A stretch of DNA of 64,000 nucleotides from Chryseobacterium taklimakanense (GTDB lineage Bacteria; Bacteroidota; Bacteroidia; Flavobacteriales; Weeksellaceae), in contig NZ_LT906465.1 in NCBI RefSeq assembly GCF_900187185.1, forward strand, positions 2,700,881 through 2,764,880, written 5' to 3'. The notes beneath the pieces were generated by a model. It made no database searches and was not told where the DNA came from. It worked only from the letters and a program-made list of their open reading frames with translations. This document shows, in pieces, positions 55,552-64,000 of this stretch. Both the position numbers and the translations under genes were made by a program. Each line of letters begins with the position of its first letter. The stretch's first letter is position 1.

Positions 55552-56406
55552 ATGATGAAAAAAATTATAATTTTCCTTTTTATTTACGTTTTGTACTCAC
55601 CTCAGAATCAGCGGTTTTTGTACGATTCCAAATCTTATGGAAAATCCGAAGTCTTTGCTCTTGATGTAGGTATTTCAGGTTCAAGATTTCACAGTTTTGA
55701 AAATCACAAAATTGATTCTTTAAAAAACCTTGAAGCCGAAAGGCAGTTTAAGGAACAGGGTTATTTTTTCATTAGTAACAAGGAGTTAGATAATATTGTT
55801 TTTACAAAAAATTACATCACCAAGACATATCCGGACTTTCAGACCGATCTGTTTACAAAGCTTGGGCTTTACAATTATAAAGTCACCGATAATCGTCAGA
55901 TCAATTGGCAGATTTCTCCAGAAACTTCGGTAATTGCAGGCTACGAAGTACAAAAAGCAGAAACCGAAATGTATGGCAGGAAATGGACAGCCTGGTTTGC
56001 ACCAAAGATTATGATTCAGGATGGACCTTATAAATTCCACGGGCTTCCCGGGCTGATCGTAAAGATAACAGATGAATCTGAAAATTTCGACTATCAGCTT
56101 TTTGCAGTTAAAGATTTAAAATCCGCCCCCGACTACTCACGTAGTGAACATCGGCCAAAAGAAGGAAAAATATTAGCTGTGGACTATCCAACGTATAAAA
56201 AGCTCTTTAATGAAAACCTTCAGGATCCACAAAAGTTCTTGTTTCCTGCAAATGCTGCCTCAAATAAATCACTTACTGAAACCAGAAAAGACAAAAACGG
56301 AAAACAAGTCCAAAAAACGGTAAGTAAAGAAGAATTTAATGAAAAGATGCAGATGATTTTAAAGAATAAATCCCAAAAAATCCTCGAAAAAGACTTGCTT
56401 CAATAA
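55552..56406 (+). CDS. GLPGLI family secreted protein 3
   Basis: The 284-residue protein has a short, less regular signal region (MMKKIIIFLFIYVLYSP) and no SPase-I-like AxA/AQ end, unlike its two neighbours. It keeps GRKWTAWFAPKI and DGPYKFHGLPGLIVKITD, but the N-terminal part (about 20-60) has drifted, with fewer acidic repeats. An in-frame ATG at 55555 is an alternative start. It probably arose by duplication with gene 2. Confidence 0.87.
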   Translation: MMKKIIIFLFIYVLYSPQNQRFLYDSKSYGKSEVFALDVGISGSRFHSFENHKIDSLKNLEAERQFKEQGYFFISNKELDNIVFTKNYITKTYPDFQTDLFTKLGLYNYKVTDNRQINWQISPETSVIAGYEVQKAETEMYGRKWTAWFAPKIMIQDGPYKFHGLPGLIVKITDESENFDYQLFAVKDLKSAPDYSRSEHRPKEGKILAVDYPTYKKLFNENLQDPQKFLFPANAASNKSLTETRKDKNGKQVQKTVSKEEFNEKMQMILKNKSQKILEKDLLQ

Positions 56407-56436
56407 AAAAACTTCGGCCCGCAAAGCGGGCCGAAG
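56404..56436 (-). terminator. Terminator after the transaldolase gene
   Basis: CTTCGGCCCGC and GCGGGCCGAAG form a perfect 11-bp stem with loop AAA. The T run follows on the minus strand, so it ends the transaldolase transcript; on the plus strand it has no T run but may still slow polymerase after GLPGLI 3. Confidence 0.85.
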
Positions 56437-56471
56437 CTATTCCTCATTATTCATTTCCCATTACTGATGTC

Positions 56472-57125
56472 TTAAGACAGCTTCTTAGAATCCTCTACAA
56501 ACTGCGCCAGACCTTTATCGGTCAGCGGGTGGTTCAGCAGAGACAAAATCGGAGCCAATGGTGAAGTGATCACATCTGCACCAATTTTCGCACAGTCGAT
56601 AATGTGCATCGAATGTCTTATTGAAGCCGCTAAAATCTGCGTGTTAAAACCGTAATTATCATAAATTGTGCGTATTTCATCAATCAGGTTCAGTCCGTCA
56701 ACCGAAATATCATCCAGCCTTCCCAAAAACGGTGACACATACGTCGCACCTGCTTTCGCTGCCAAAAGCGCCTGTCCGGCAGAGAAAATCAGCGTACAGT
56801 TGGTTTTGATGCCTTTGTCAGAAAAATATTTCAAAGCTCTCACGCCGTCTTTAATCATGGGAATTTTCACCACGATATTGGGATGTATGGCAGCCAGTTC
56901 TTCGCCTTCCCTGATCATTTCATCATAAGTCGTACTCAAAACTTCTGCAGAAATATCACCGTCCACAATCTCACAAATCGTTTTGTAATGGTTGTTTATA
57001 GCTTCGGTACCGCTGATTCCCTCTTTCGCCATCAGCGATGGGTTCGTGGTTACGCCGTCCAGGATGCCCAGATTCTGCGCCTCTCTGATCTGGTCAAGGT
57101 TTGCCGTGTCGATAAAAAATTTCAT
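56472..57125 (-). CDS. Transaldolase / fructose-6-phosphate aldolase family (TalC/FSA type)
   Basis: The 217-residue protein is of the short transaldolase class. It starts [15 protein letters not shown], has [14 protein letters not shown] near 23-36, and Lys87 in VVKIPM is the Schiff-base lysine. Short family members act as transaldolase (pentose phosphate pathway) or fructose-6-phosphate aldolase; which applies cannot be told, although Bacteroidetes mostly annotate it as transaldolase. The ATG at 57125 is chosen over the 15-residue longer frame because the family begins exactly there. Confidence 0.92.
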   Translation of the reverse strand: MKFFIDTANLDQIREAQNLGILDGVTTNPSLMAKEGISGTEAINNHYKTICEIVDGDISAEVLSTTYDEMIREGEELAAIHPNIVVKIPMIKDGVRALKYFSDKGIKTNCTLIFSAGQALLAAKAGATYVSPFLGRLDDISVDGLNLIDEIRTIYDNYGFNTQILAASIRHSMHIIDCAKIGADVITSPLAPILSLLNHPLTDKGLAQFVEDSKKLS

Positions 57126-57198
57126 CTTTCTTCTTATTTTTTTAGGTTTCGCAAAGATAATCAAAACCAATCATTTTTGGGGTAAGATATTAATAATT

Positions 57199-57322
57199 AG
57201 GAGCAGAACGACCAGGGATTTTTAGGTCTTGTCAGCCCGCTTTCACTACTCGCTTTTTTTGGCAGCTTCGGGAGCCTCAGCCACCAAAAAAGAGCTCAGA
57301 CAGGCCGTTCAATCGGGACTGG
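57199..57322. repeat. Dispersed repeat A, copy 3
   Basis: It starts AGGAGC, has about 26 more bases than copy 2 before CCCGCTTTCACTACTCGC, and from 57236 matches copy 2 in 81 of 87 bases. A GC-rich near-palindrome (GCGCGAGCGCAGCGAGCG, about 57345-57362) follows, as after copy 1. Confidence 0.8.
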
Positions 57323-57411
57323 AAGTTCTTTCCAGCTTCAGCAGGCGCGAGCGCAGCGAGCGTCGAAACTGCCCCCTTTAATCCTTGTGGTATTCTGCAG
57401 GCAATCACTGA

Positions 57412-57507
57412 TATCCTGGCCATCGTGCTCATAACTCTTATTTCCAGGTCCAGGCGTTTAATAACAACGGATTTTCAGAATGTACACAGGTTATTAAATC
57501 AGAATAA
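57412..57507 (+). pseudogene. Possible remnant of a fibronectin-III-like protein end
   Basis: After a TGA at 57409, 31 codons read through to a TAA with the tail YFQVQAFNNNGFSECTQV, which resembles the last strands of an FN3 domain. There is no start codon or upstream domain in the window. The rest of the 444-base gap holds repeat A and no other gene. Confidence 0.25.
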
Positions 57508-57569
57508 TTTTCATACCGGCATCGCACATTTATGGTTAAAAATCTAATAAATTCATTTAAATTCGCTTT

Positions 57570-58106
57570 ATGAAAAAATATTTCACTCTCACATTACTGG
57601 CTTTTTCATTCTTCGCTTTTGCTCAAAATGAACTGAAGGATGACCCCAAAAACAAAGCTCTTTATCTGTTAGACGGTGTCATCGCCAGCTACGATTTCGC
57701 TCAGAAAATTGATCCTGCAAATATTGAAGCTGTAAGCGTTTATAAGTCAGGAAGTAATCCGTCCAATCTTGACGATTTTGTAAACCATTTAGGTTTTGGA
57801 ATTATAGAAATCAGGATGAAAAAATATCAGGAGCAGTTTATAAGAGTCCCTTTACACGCACTGAATGCGATGTATCACTTGGATTATAACACACCGGTTT
57901 ATATCGACGGTTTTCTGGTAAAAAATAATAAAGCCGAAATTTATCAGGGTGCGATTGGTGAAATTGTAGTGACCAATAACGATTCTTCAAAAGTTTTGAA
58001 CATCATCACCGCTGATAAAGCAACAAAAAAAGGCAGCAGAATTCCGCCAGCTACAATTCAGCAAAAAGAAAACAAACGCCCCGAATACATCAAGCAGATT
58101 AAATGA
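57570..58106 (+). CDS. Secreted protein with TonB-plug-like repeats
   Basis: The 178-residue protein has a signal peptide (to about residue 18, FAFAQ). Two similar units follow: LYLLDGVIASYDFAQKIDPANIEAVSVYK-type (about 31-60) and VYIDGFLVKNNKAE with GAIGEIVV (about 110-138). These are like the DG...I.P..I.S(I/V).V pattern at the plug edge of TonB-dependent receptors and the tail of BlaR1 at 50346. The job is unknown. It overlaps pheA by 4 bases. Confidence 0.75.
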   Translation: MKKYFTLTLLAFSFFAFAQNELKDDPKNKALYLLDGVIASYDFAQKIDPANIEAVSVYKSGSNPSNLDDFVNHLGFGIIEIRMKKYQEQFIRVPLHALNAMYHLDYNTPVYIDGFLVKNNKAEIYQGAIGEIVVTNNDSSKVLNIITADKATKKGSRIPPATIQQKENKRPEYIKQIK

Positions 58107-58942
58107 GGATAGCATTTCTTGGGCCTGAAGCATCATTCACTTCATTAGCTGCCGGGCAGGTTTTTCCAACGGATGAGTTAATTCCCAAATATAGTATCCG
58201 CGACTGTTTCCTGGCCGTGAAAAATGGAGAATGCGAAAAAGCCGTCGTTCCGCTGGAAAATTCGATAGAAGGAACTGTTTCCATGACTTTGGATTATCTC
58301 TACGATTTTAAAGGTATTTTTATTGAAACCGAGATTGTCATGCCGATTTCGCACCAGCTGATGGTTCATCCTCAACATAATGATTTTGCAAAAATTTTGT
58401 CCCATCCACAAGCCCTTGCTCAGTGTTTTCATTTCTTGGAGGAGAATTATAGAGGCATTCCAAGACAGGATTATCATTCCACTTCAGCGTCGGCAAAATA
58501 TATTTCTGAACATCCCGAAGAGAAAACCGCAGCGATCGCCAATCATTACGCGGCAAAACTTTATGGCTTGAAAATTTTGAATAAGAATATTCAGGATTTT
58601 GAGCAAAACCACACGAAATTTATCGCCATCAGCTTAGCAAACAACCAGTTGAAACTGGATTTTGAAAAAAAATCTGAAAAAACTTCGCTGCTCATCACCC
58701 TTCCGGAAGACCATGCCGGCGGTTTGCATCAGGTTTTATCGGTTTTTGCCTGGCGCAAAATGAATCTTTCAAAAATTGAAAGCCGCACATTAAAGAAAAA
58801 TCTGGGGAATTATTTTTTTTTCATCAATGTTGCCAGTGAATGGGACCCGATTCATTCTGTAAATGCCCTCGAGGAACTGAAAAGCATCGGCGCAGAGGTC
58901 GATTTTCTGGGCCATTACGATGAATATCTTTTAAACGGGTAA
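58103..58942 (+). CDS. pheA: Prephenate dehydratase
   Basis: The enzyme turns prephenate into phenylpyruvate for phenylalanine. The 279-residue product has the PDT domain (FLGPEASFTSLAA at the start, VPLENSIEGTVSMTLDYL near 50-67, and the catalytic-thr segment NHTKF near 171-175, where Lys replaces the usual Arg of TRF) and a C-terminal ACT domain with ESRTLKKNLGNYFFFI, which would bind phenylalanine for feedback control. There is no chorismate mutase domain. Confidence 0.94.
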   Translation: MRIAFLGPEASFTSLAAGQVFPTDELIPKYSIRDCFLAVKNGECEKAVVPLENSIEGTVSMTLDYLYDFKGIFIETEIVMPISHQLMVHPQHNDFAKILSHPQALAQCFHFLEENYRGIPRQDYHSTSASAKYISEHPEEKTAAIANHYAAKLYGLKILNKNIQDFEQNHTKFIAISLANNQLKLDFEKKSEKTSLLITLPEDHAGGLHQVLSVFAWRKMNLSKIESRTLKKNLGNYFFFINVASEWDPIHSVNALEELKSIGAEVDFLGHYDEYLLNG

Positions 58943-58990
58943 TCTGTTGATCAGAATTTCCTCTGATTTTAAAAATATTCATTCATTCAC

Positions 58991-60268
58991 TCAATATTTT
59001 CCCTTCCATTTTTTCTCCATCTCTTCCCGGATTTTCTTTTCGGTTGAATTATTTCCCGGATTGTAAAATTTCTGTCCCCGGATTTCTTCCGGCAGGAATT
59101 CCAGGTCGACAAAATTGCCTTCGTGAGAATGTGCATACTGATAATCCTTGCCGTAATCCATATCCTTCATCAGTTTGGTTGGCGCGTTTCGCAAGTGAAG
59201 CGGAACAGGCAGGTTTCCTGTGCGTTTCACAAAAGCCATGGCTTCATTGATTGCGGTGTATGTGGAGTTTGATTTCGGGGAAACAGCAAGATAAACCGCG
59301 GTTTCACTCAAAATAATTCTTGCCTCGGGGTTTCCGATGACGTTGATCGCCTGGAAACAGTTGTTAGCCACTACAAGCGCATTAGGATTCGCCAAACCGA
59401 TGTCTTCCGCTGCAAGGATGAGCATTCTTCTGGCAATGAATTTAATGTCTTCGCCGCCGGCCAGCATTCTCGCCAGCCAGTAAACTGCAGCATTGGGATC
59501 CGAACCGCGCATGGATTTTATGAATGCAGAAATAATGTCGTAATGCTGCTCGCCGTTCTTATCATACAGCGCCATATTTTCCTGCAAAACCGACATCACA
59601 TCTTCGTTGGAAATTTCTTTCTTTTTTGAGTTTTTAAACTGATTCAGAACCAGTTCCACCGAGTTGATCAGCTTTCGCGCATCGCCTCCGGAATACTGGA
59701 TGAAGGCCGCTTTGTCTTTTAAACTGAAATCTGTTTTTTCATTGTCATTGAATTTTGCCAAGGCAATCTCGGCAAGCTCTTCGAGTTTCGCATAACTCAA
59801 AGGCTTTAAAACATAAACCTGCGAACGGGACAGAAGCGCTGACACCACTTCGAAACTTGGGTTTTCGGTTGTGGCACCGATAAGGACGATCCAGCCTTTT
59901 TCCACAGCGTGCAGAAGCGAATCCTGCTGCGATTTATTGAAGCGGTGAATCTCATCAATAAATAAAATCGGCGATTTTCCGGAGAATAAATTCTGCTTTT
60001 TGGCCTCTTCGATGACGTCGCGAACATCTTTTACCCCAGAAGAAACCGCAGAAAGTTTAAAGAATTTCCTTCCCGAGTTTTCAGAGATGATTTCAGCCAA
60101 AGTCGTTTTTCCGGTTCCTGGCGGCCCCCAGAAAATTAAAGAATTCAGGGAGTCATTTTCCAGCATTTTCCGGATTGTTCCGGTTTTTCCGGTAAGGTGT
60201 TCCTGGCCTAAAACTTCATCGAGGGTTTGTGGACGAAGTTGCTCTGCTAATGGTATATTTTGGTTCAA
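58991..60268 (-). CDS. rarA: Replication-associated recombination protein A
   Basis: RarA (MgsA) is a clamp-loader-like AAA+ ATPase acting at stalled forks. The 425-residue product starts with [20 protein letters not shown], and has Walker [10 protein letters not shown] (48-56), Walker [11 protein letters not shown] near 97-106 and the conserved [17 protein letters not shown] near 249-265. The C-terminal tetramerisation domain is complete. It overlaps the gene upstream at 60265 by 4 bases. Confidence 0.95.
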   Translation of the reverse strand: MNQNIPLAEQLRPQTLDEVLGQEHLTGKTGTIRKMLENDSLNSLIFWGPPGTGKTTLAEIISENSGRKFFKLSAVSSGVKDVRDVIEEAKKQNLFSGKSPILFIDEIHRFNKSQQDSLLHAVEKGWIVLIGATTENPSFEVVSALLSRSQVYVLKPLSYAKLEELAEIALAKFNDNEKTDFSLKDKAAFIQYSGGDARKLINSVELVLNQFKNSKKKEISNEDVMSVLQENMALYDKNGEQHYDIISAFIKSMRGSDPNAAVYWLARMLAGGEDIKFIARRMLILAAEDIGLANPNALVVANNCFQAINVIGNPEARIILSETAVYLAVSPKSNSTYTAINEAMAFVKRTGNLPVPLHLRNAPTKLMKDMDYGKDYQYAHSHEGNFVDLEFLPEEIRGQKFYNPGNNSTEKKIREEMEKKWKGKY

Positions 60269-60669
60269 GATTTTAAATTAAATTGTAAAGTGTCTTTGAT
60301 TTTTTCAAACTGTTTTTCAAATTGTGGCACATCGCTCTTGTTCATCTGATCTTTTGAAATTTTAAGGGTCTTTTCTCTGGTTTTAAAAGTAAAATCTCCT
60401 GCATAATATTTCATTTCGACCAAATCTTTAATGTAAACTGTTTTCGAAAACGGTCCTGTTAAAGTGATTTTTTCATCCGTTATTTCAAAATATTTTCCGA
60501 AATACTGGACCAAAAAAATGCCAATATATAGAATTCCAATAATGAGGAACAAATAATCAGTCCAGGCTTTTCCTTCGGTATCCACGAATCTTGAAATTCC
60601 ATAGTAGGACCACAGAACAGCTAAAGCGAGATTTAAGATAAGCGTAGTGTTGTTGTAGCGGTATCTCAT
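60265..60669 (-). CDS. Small membrane protein with PH-like C-terminal domain
   Basis: The 134-residue protein has two hydrophobic helices (about 9-25 and 37-57) and a soluble C-terminal domain (about 60-125) of short strands then a helix: YFEITDEKITLTGPFSKTVYIKDLVEMKYY. This is like bacterial PH (DUF304-type) domains. It is the first gene of a pair with rarA (4-base overlap). No function is known. Confidence 0.75.
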   Translation of the reverse strand: MRYRYNNTTLILNLALAVLWSYYGISRFVDTEGKAWTDYLFLIIGILYIGIFLVQYFGKYFEITDEKITLTGPFSKTVYIKDLVEMKYYAGDFTFKTREKTLKISKDQMNKSDVPQFEKQFEKIKDTLQFNLKS

Positions 60670-60787
60670 AGTTTCTGAATGGTTTTCTAAACTGGATTTT
60701 TTATTTTTTTTTGATTAAAATTCAAAGTTAGCAAATCTCAGTTTGCAAATTCCTAATTTCAAATTAATAAGTTATTTTTGCAATGCT

Positions 60788-61033
60788 TTGAGGTCAACTT
60801 TCAATAAAATATTAATCTTCCCACTATTGGTTCCGATCCGGATTTATCAATGGTTTATCTCGCCACTTTTACCGTCAAACTGCCGCTACCAGCCAACCTG
60901 TTCGCATTATATGGTGGAAGCGCTGAAACTTCATGGCCCGGTGAAAGGTTTTTGGCTGGGAATCAAAAGGATCGGAAGGTGCCATCCGTGGGGCGGCGAA
61001 GGTTATGATCCGGTTCCGCCGAAGGAAGTTTAA
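60788..61033 (+). CDS. yidD: Membrane protein insertion efficiency factor YidD
   Basis: YidD is a small membrane-associated protein that helps YidC insert proteins. The product is 81 residues from a TTG at 60788 and has the typical [21 protein letters not shown] (in two parts) and [20 protein letters not shown], with [14 protein letters not shown] at the end. No ATG is in frame; a -7 box, TATTTTTG, at 60773-60780 lies just before this TTG and after the other candidate at 60743. The message may therefore be nearly leaderless. Confidence 0.88.
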   Translation: MRSTFNKILIFPLLVPIRIYQWFISPLLPSNCRYQPTCSHYMVEALKLHGPVKGFWLGIKRIGRCHPWGGEGYDPVPPKEV

Positions 61034-61051
61034 ACCCGTAAAATAATTTTT

Positions 61052-62311
61052 ATGAATAGTATTTTTTACAGAATTTTTCTTTTAATCTTTGCGTTTTTCT
61101 CGCAGGCATTTTTTGCACAGAATTATCCGGATGGCATGTCCGACGGTGATTTGAATATCGACGGCAAAAATGTTCCTGTCAAAATTTTCGCGACCACCTC
61201 ACCGCAGGAGTTTGTGGATTTCAGTGCCAAACCGCAATCATCAAATGTATTGGTAATTCTGAATGAACTGGTGAACGAATACGCGCAAACCAATGTTTTT
61301 GAGAATTATAAAGCAAGAGGTTTTCAGGTTCTGAATAAAGATTTTCAACCTGTTACAGAAAGTTTGAACCCGCAGAAAGATTATAAATATCTTTACAGGC
61401 CAACTGGTGCGGAAAATGTTATTACACCAAACAAAAATGTAAGTTTAAATACTGAATTCAAGATCTGGGATCCTTCGAAAGGTATTAAACTGGGCCCGAT
61501 CACACTGCATTTTTACAGTTTGATGTTCATTCTCGCGTTTGGTCTGGGCTATGTAATCATGAGCTATATTTTCAGGATTGATAATGTGAACCAGAAATAT
61601 CTGGAGCCGTTATTTACCTGGACTTTAGTGGGCACCATTCTCGGTGCGAGGTTAGGCCACGTGATTTTTTACCAGCCCGAACTTTTTAAGCAGGATTTCT
61701 GGTCAGTTTTCCTTCCCATTCAGACGAAACCGGAATTTAAATTTACCGGATTTTCGGGACTTGCCAGTCATGGTGCTACCATTGCACTGATTTTTACCAC
61801 CTTATATTATGCCTACAAAATCATCAGGAAAAATCCATTTTGGGTGTACGACAGGATTGGGATCGTGGTTGCTTTGGGTGGTGCTTTCGTAAGGTTGGGC
61901 AACTTTTTCAACTCAGAAATTATTGGTAAAACCGTAAATCCTTCGTCGCCGTTTGCAATACTTTTTCCCCAGATGAGCAATGAATATGGCGTTACTGTAC
62001 CTCGGTATCCGAGCCAGCTGTTCGAAGCGGTTGGTTATGTGCTCCTGTTTATCCTGCTTTGGGTTTTGTACCGCTATACCAACAAAAAGTACCAGCAGGG
62101 ATGGCTTTTCGGATTGTTTTTTGTAATTCTCTGGAGCATCAGGTTTTTTGTAGAATTCCTGAAAGAACCACAAGGTGACGAGTTCATCAGTTTTGCAGGA
62201 TTAAATACCGGTCAGGTCTTATCGATACCGTTTATTATCATTGGAGCCGTGGTTATGTTATATTCGAAAAAATTCAAAATAACTGAAGCTGAAAACGAAA
62301 AACCGGATTAA
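61052..62311 (+). CDS. lgt: Prolipoprotein diacylglyceryl transferase with secreted N-terminal extension
   Basis: Lgt adds diacylglycerol to the Cys of lipoprotein precursors. The core (from about residue 145) has ITLHFYSLMFIL, GARLGHVIFYQPE, SGLASHGA and RLGNFFNSEIIG, the conserved set, over seven helices. Before it lies an extra ~140 residues with a signal-like first helix (MNSIFYRIFLLIFAFFSQAF) and a soluble domain without Cys. At 419 residues it is far longer than E. coli Lgt (291). The extra part may be periplasmic. It follows yidD by 18 bases. Confidence 0.93.
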   Translation: MNSIFYRIFLLIFAFFSQAFFAQNYPDGMSDGDLNIDGKNVPVKIFATTSPQEFVDFSAKPQSSNVLVILNELVNEYAQTNVFENYKARGFQVLNKDFQPVTESLNPQKDYKYLYRPTGAENVITPNKNVSLNTEFKIWDPSKGIKLGPITLHFYSLMFILAFGLGYVIMSYIFRIDNVNQKYLEPLFTWTLVGTILGARLGHVIFYQPELFKQDFWSVFLPIQTKPEFKFTGFSGLASHGATIALIFTTLYYAYKIIRKNPFWVYDRIGIVVALGGAFVRLGNFFNSEIIGKTVNPSSPFAILFPQMSNEYGVTVPRYPSQLFEAVGYVLLFILLWVLYRYTNKKYQQGWLFGLFFVILWSIRFFVEFLKEPQGDEFISFAGLNTGQVLSIPFIIIGAVVMLYSKKFKITEAENEKPD

Positions 62312-62328
62312 GTTGAGTAAGAATAAAT

Positions 62329-62360
62329 AAAGCCGTTTCAGAAAATGAGACGGCTTTTTT
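62329..62360. terminator. Terminator after lgt
   Basis: AAAGCCGTTTCA pairs with TGAGACGGCTTT (one wobble, 5-base loop) and is followed by T residues; preceding A residues allow minus-strand use for the next gene as well. Confidence 0.85.
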
Positions 62361-62378
62361 ATTTTAAGATTTTAAATG

Positions 62379-62678
62379 TCAATTAATGGTGTAGATGCGG
62401 ATGTTACCGGCTTTCTCGTGATACATTGCGCAGACGATTCTGCCGTCGAGTTCAGGGCATTTCTGCACTTTTCTGTAGGTTGCCGAAACTGTGCTTCCTT
62501 GCTGATGGTTTTTCAGGATATCAGCGTTGCAAACCTGGTAATCTTCCCTGTTAATTCTCAAATAAGTTCCGGTACAGTCTTTTATTACCGTAGCTGTAGA
62601 TTTGACGTTGGAGACCGAACAAGAAGTCATGAGTGCTAAACCGGCCATAGCCGGGACAAATTTTAAATGCATCATCAT
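62379..62678 (-). CDS. Small putative lipoprotein
   Basis: The 99-residue protein has a lipoprotein signal with lipobox LMTSC (Cys20). The mature part has four more Cys residues (DCTG, QVCN, KCPE and VCAM), enough for two disulfides, and a pattern of short strands. It is not recognised. It lies 23 bases after pepE on the same strand, so the two may be co-transcribed. Confidence 0.72.
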   Translation of the reverse strand: MMMHLKFVPAMAGLALMTSCSVSNVKSTATVIKDCTGTYLRINREDYQVCNADILKNHQQGSTVSATYRKVQKCPELDGRIVCAMYHEKAGNIRIYTIN

Positions 62679-62701
62679 TATTTTTTTTAGATTGAAATTG
62701 A

Positions 62702-63397
62702 TTAAACCAAAACAGTGCCGGGTTCGATTTCGTAGGGTTCTTTGTCTTTTTCAAAAATTCTGGTGGAATTTTCACCCTCCACCGTTATTTTTTCTCCGAC
62801 CCTCCGAATCCAGTTGCCCTCTCTTAATCCGACAACTTTAGTTTCATTTTGAGTTAAAAATTCTTTAATTCGGGTTTCCCGTGTTTCACCGTTGTGCTTC
62901 AGGTTTATATCCGGATCCAGATAATGCGGGTTCAGGTTGAACGGAACCAAGCCCATGCAGTCAAAACTTGGCGGGTAAACGATCGGCATGTCGTTGGTTG
63001 TTTTCATATTCAGGCCGCCGATATTGCTGCCGGCACTCGTGCCCAGGTAAGGTTTTCCGCTTTCAACATTATCTTTCAGAAAGTGCATCAGGTTTTCTTC
63101 GTGAAGGGTCTTTACCAATAGAAAAGTATTTCCGCCGCCTGTGAAATACCCCTTAGCTTCATTTATCGCTTCCGGCATCAATTCAAATTCATGCAACCCG
63201 CGGACTTTGATATTGAACTTAGCGAAAAATTCTGCAGCTTTTGCGGTATAGTCATCGTGTGAAATTCCTGATGGACGCGCAAAGGGAATGAAAAGTATTT
63301 CGTCAATACCTTTATACAGATCTTTAATTTCTTCCGTTAAATAGTCCAGATAATTCCCGCCAAAAAGGGTAGAGGTGGAAGCAAGAAGTACGTTCAT
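62702..63397 (-). CDS. pepE: Dipeptidase E (peptidase S51)
   Basis: PepE cuts Asp-Xaa dipeptides in the cytosol. The 231-residue protein has the S51 nucleophile Ser121 in GTSAGSN, the oxyanion Gly run FTGGGNTF near 85-92, and NLNPHYLD with His158 as the likely catalytic His. Length equals Salmonella PepE (229 residues). No signal peptide is present. Confidence 0.93.
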   Translation of the reverse strand: MNVLLASTSTLFGGNYLDYLTEEIKDLYKGIDEILFIPFARPSGISHDDYTAKAAEFFAKFNIKVRGLHEFELMPEAINEAKGYFTGGGNTFLLVKTLHEENLMHFLKDNVESGKPYLGTSAGSNIGGLNMKTTNDMPIVYPPSFDCMGLVPFNLNPHYLDPDINLKHNGETRETRIKEFLTQNETKVVGLREGNWIRRVGEKITVEGENSTRIFEKDKEPYEIEPGTVLV

Positions 63398-63435
63398 AAT
63401 TTATTGTTCGTTTATTAGATTTAGCATTGTATTTT

Positions 63436-63852
63436 TCAGTTTTCCGGCTTCCAGTGAGCGTCGATCAGTTCCATGAGGAAATCCGGACATTTAATGATTT
63501 TATTGTGTTGAGAATCAAGAAAGAAAAGAGTTACTGTAGCTTCGGTAATCTTTTCCTTAGAATGGTTATAAATTTCATATTCGAATACGATTCTCACACC
63601 GGGTTTCTTTTTTATGAAAGTATGGATTTCCAGTAATTCGTCATATCTTCCCGGTTTCAGATACTTGATATTATACTCGGAAACTGGCAGCCAAATGCCC
63701 TTGTTTTCAATCTCATTGTATGAAATTCCGATGCTCCTAAAGAGCTCCACACGGGCCACTTCCAGGTACTGGGCATAGTTGCCGTAGTAAACATATTTCA
63801 TAGGGTCGGTTTCCCCATAACGCACACGTAATGAATGTGTTGTGTGTATCAT
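63436..63852 (-). CDS. Acyl-CoA thioesterase, 4HBT/YbgC type
   Basis: The 138-residue hotdog protein has VRYGETDPMKYVYYGNYAQYLE near 9-30, the 4-hydroxybenzoyl-CoA thioesterase signature with the catalytic Asp, and FEYEIYN with a later FFLDSQ strand. The ATG at 63852 is chosen; the longer frame to 63879 adds nine residues not seen in the family. Substrate is not known. It differs in type from the YciA-like enzyme at 6733. Confidence 0.88.
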   Translation of the reverse strand: MIHTTHSLRVRYGETDPMKYVYYGNYAQYLEVARVELFRSIGISYNEIENKGIWLPVSEYNIKYLKPGRYDELLEIHTFIKKKPGVRIVFEYEIYNHSKEKITEATVTLFFLDSQHNKIIKCPDFLMELIDAHWKPEN

Positions 63853-64000
63853 TATAAAGTTTTGAGTGACAACATACAAATAACTTTTTAAATAATCAAG
63901 GTCGGCCGAATTTTTTTTTGAGAATAATTTTTGTCATATTTGCTTTCTACTTTTGTAGGTAATCAAATATATATTTCAATCTCATTTTACGCAGGAATTT

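Overview
The window looks like a chromosomal segment of a flavobacterium, most likely in the Chryseobacterium/Kaistella group (Weeksellaceae). This is inferred from gene content: a SusCDEF starch locus, a PorT-type secretion protein, GLPGLI proteins, a BlaI/BlaR1 pair, a 6S-type RNA between zapA and rny, and promoters of the Bacteroidetes form TTG-N18/19-TAnnTTTG. Shine-Dalgarno sites are mostly absent. No plasmid or phage genes are seen; the only intact mobile element is one IS3-family insertion.

Layout. 1-7200: a partial metallophosphoesterase, a FabH-like synthase, menaquinone methyltransferase UbiE/MenG, PorT, ZapA, a 6S-like RNA, RNase Y and a thioesterase. 7300-15720: housekeeping genes (LysM/BON protein, GcvT, Idi, SerA, MscL, MetG) with several small secreted or membrane proteins. 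16100-30200: a starch/maltodextrin locus of SusC, SusD, SusE, SusF, a GH97 alpha-glucosidase and, further on, a GH13 amylase and an SLC45-type sugar permease; a BASS-type transporter and an NTF2-fold protein lie in between. 30500-33100: pirin, FMN reductase and DUF808, with dispersed repeats. 33200-40500: purine synthesis (purM, purN, purH, purD, guaA) with a phosphoesterase inside. 40600-48800: topoisomerase IV (parE, a small membrane protein, parC), rhomboid protease, then prmC-yaaA-yciO on the minus strand. 48850-49090: two identical initiator tRNA genes. 49900-56400: blaI-blaR1 and three GLPGLI genes, split by the insertion sequence. 56400-64000: transaldolase, prephenate dehydratase, RarA, YidD, Lgt, PepE and a second thioesterase.

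How the parts work together. The Sus proteins would bind starch at the surface and pass oligosaccharides through SusC; GH13 and GH97 enzymes cut them in the periplasm and the permease brings in the sugars. No regulator or maltose phosphorylase is in the window. The BlaI/BlaR1 unit looks self-regulating, since a TACA-N2-TGTA dyad lies on the -7 box of its promoter, and it probably controls at least the first GLPGLI gene. GLPGLI function is unknown, so this is the best candidate for an undescribed sensing system.

The intergenic space is rich in dispersed repeats: three copies of a hairpin element (two of them 81/87 identical), two copies of a second element, two ~135-bp units with matching inverted ends, and runs of 7-bp tandem repeats, one of which lies inside prmC. 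The insertion sequence sits exactly in the loop of a transcription terminator between two GLPGLI genes and is flanked by a 3-bp CTG duplication.
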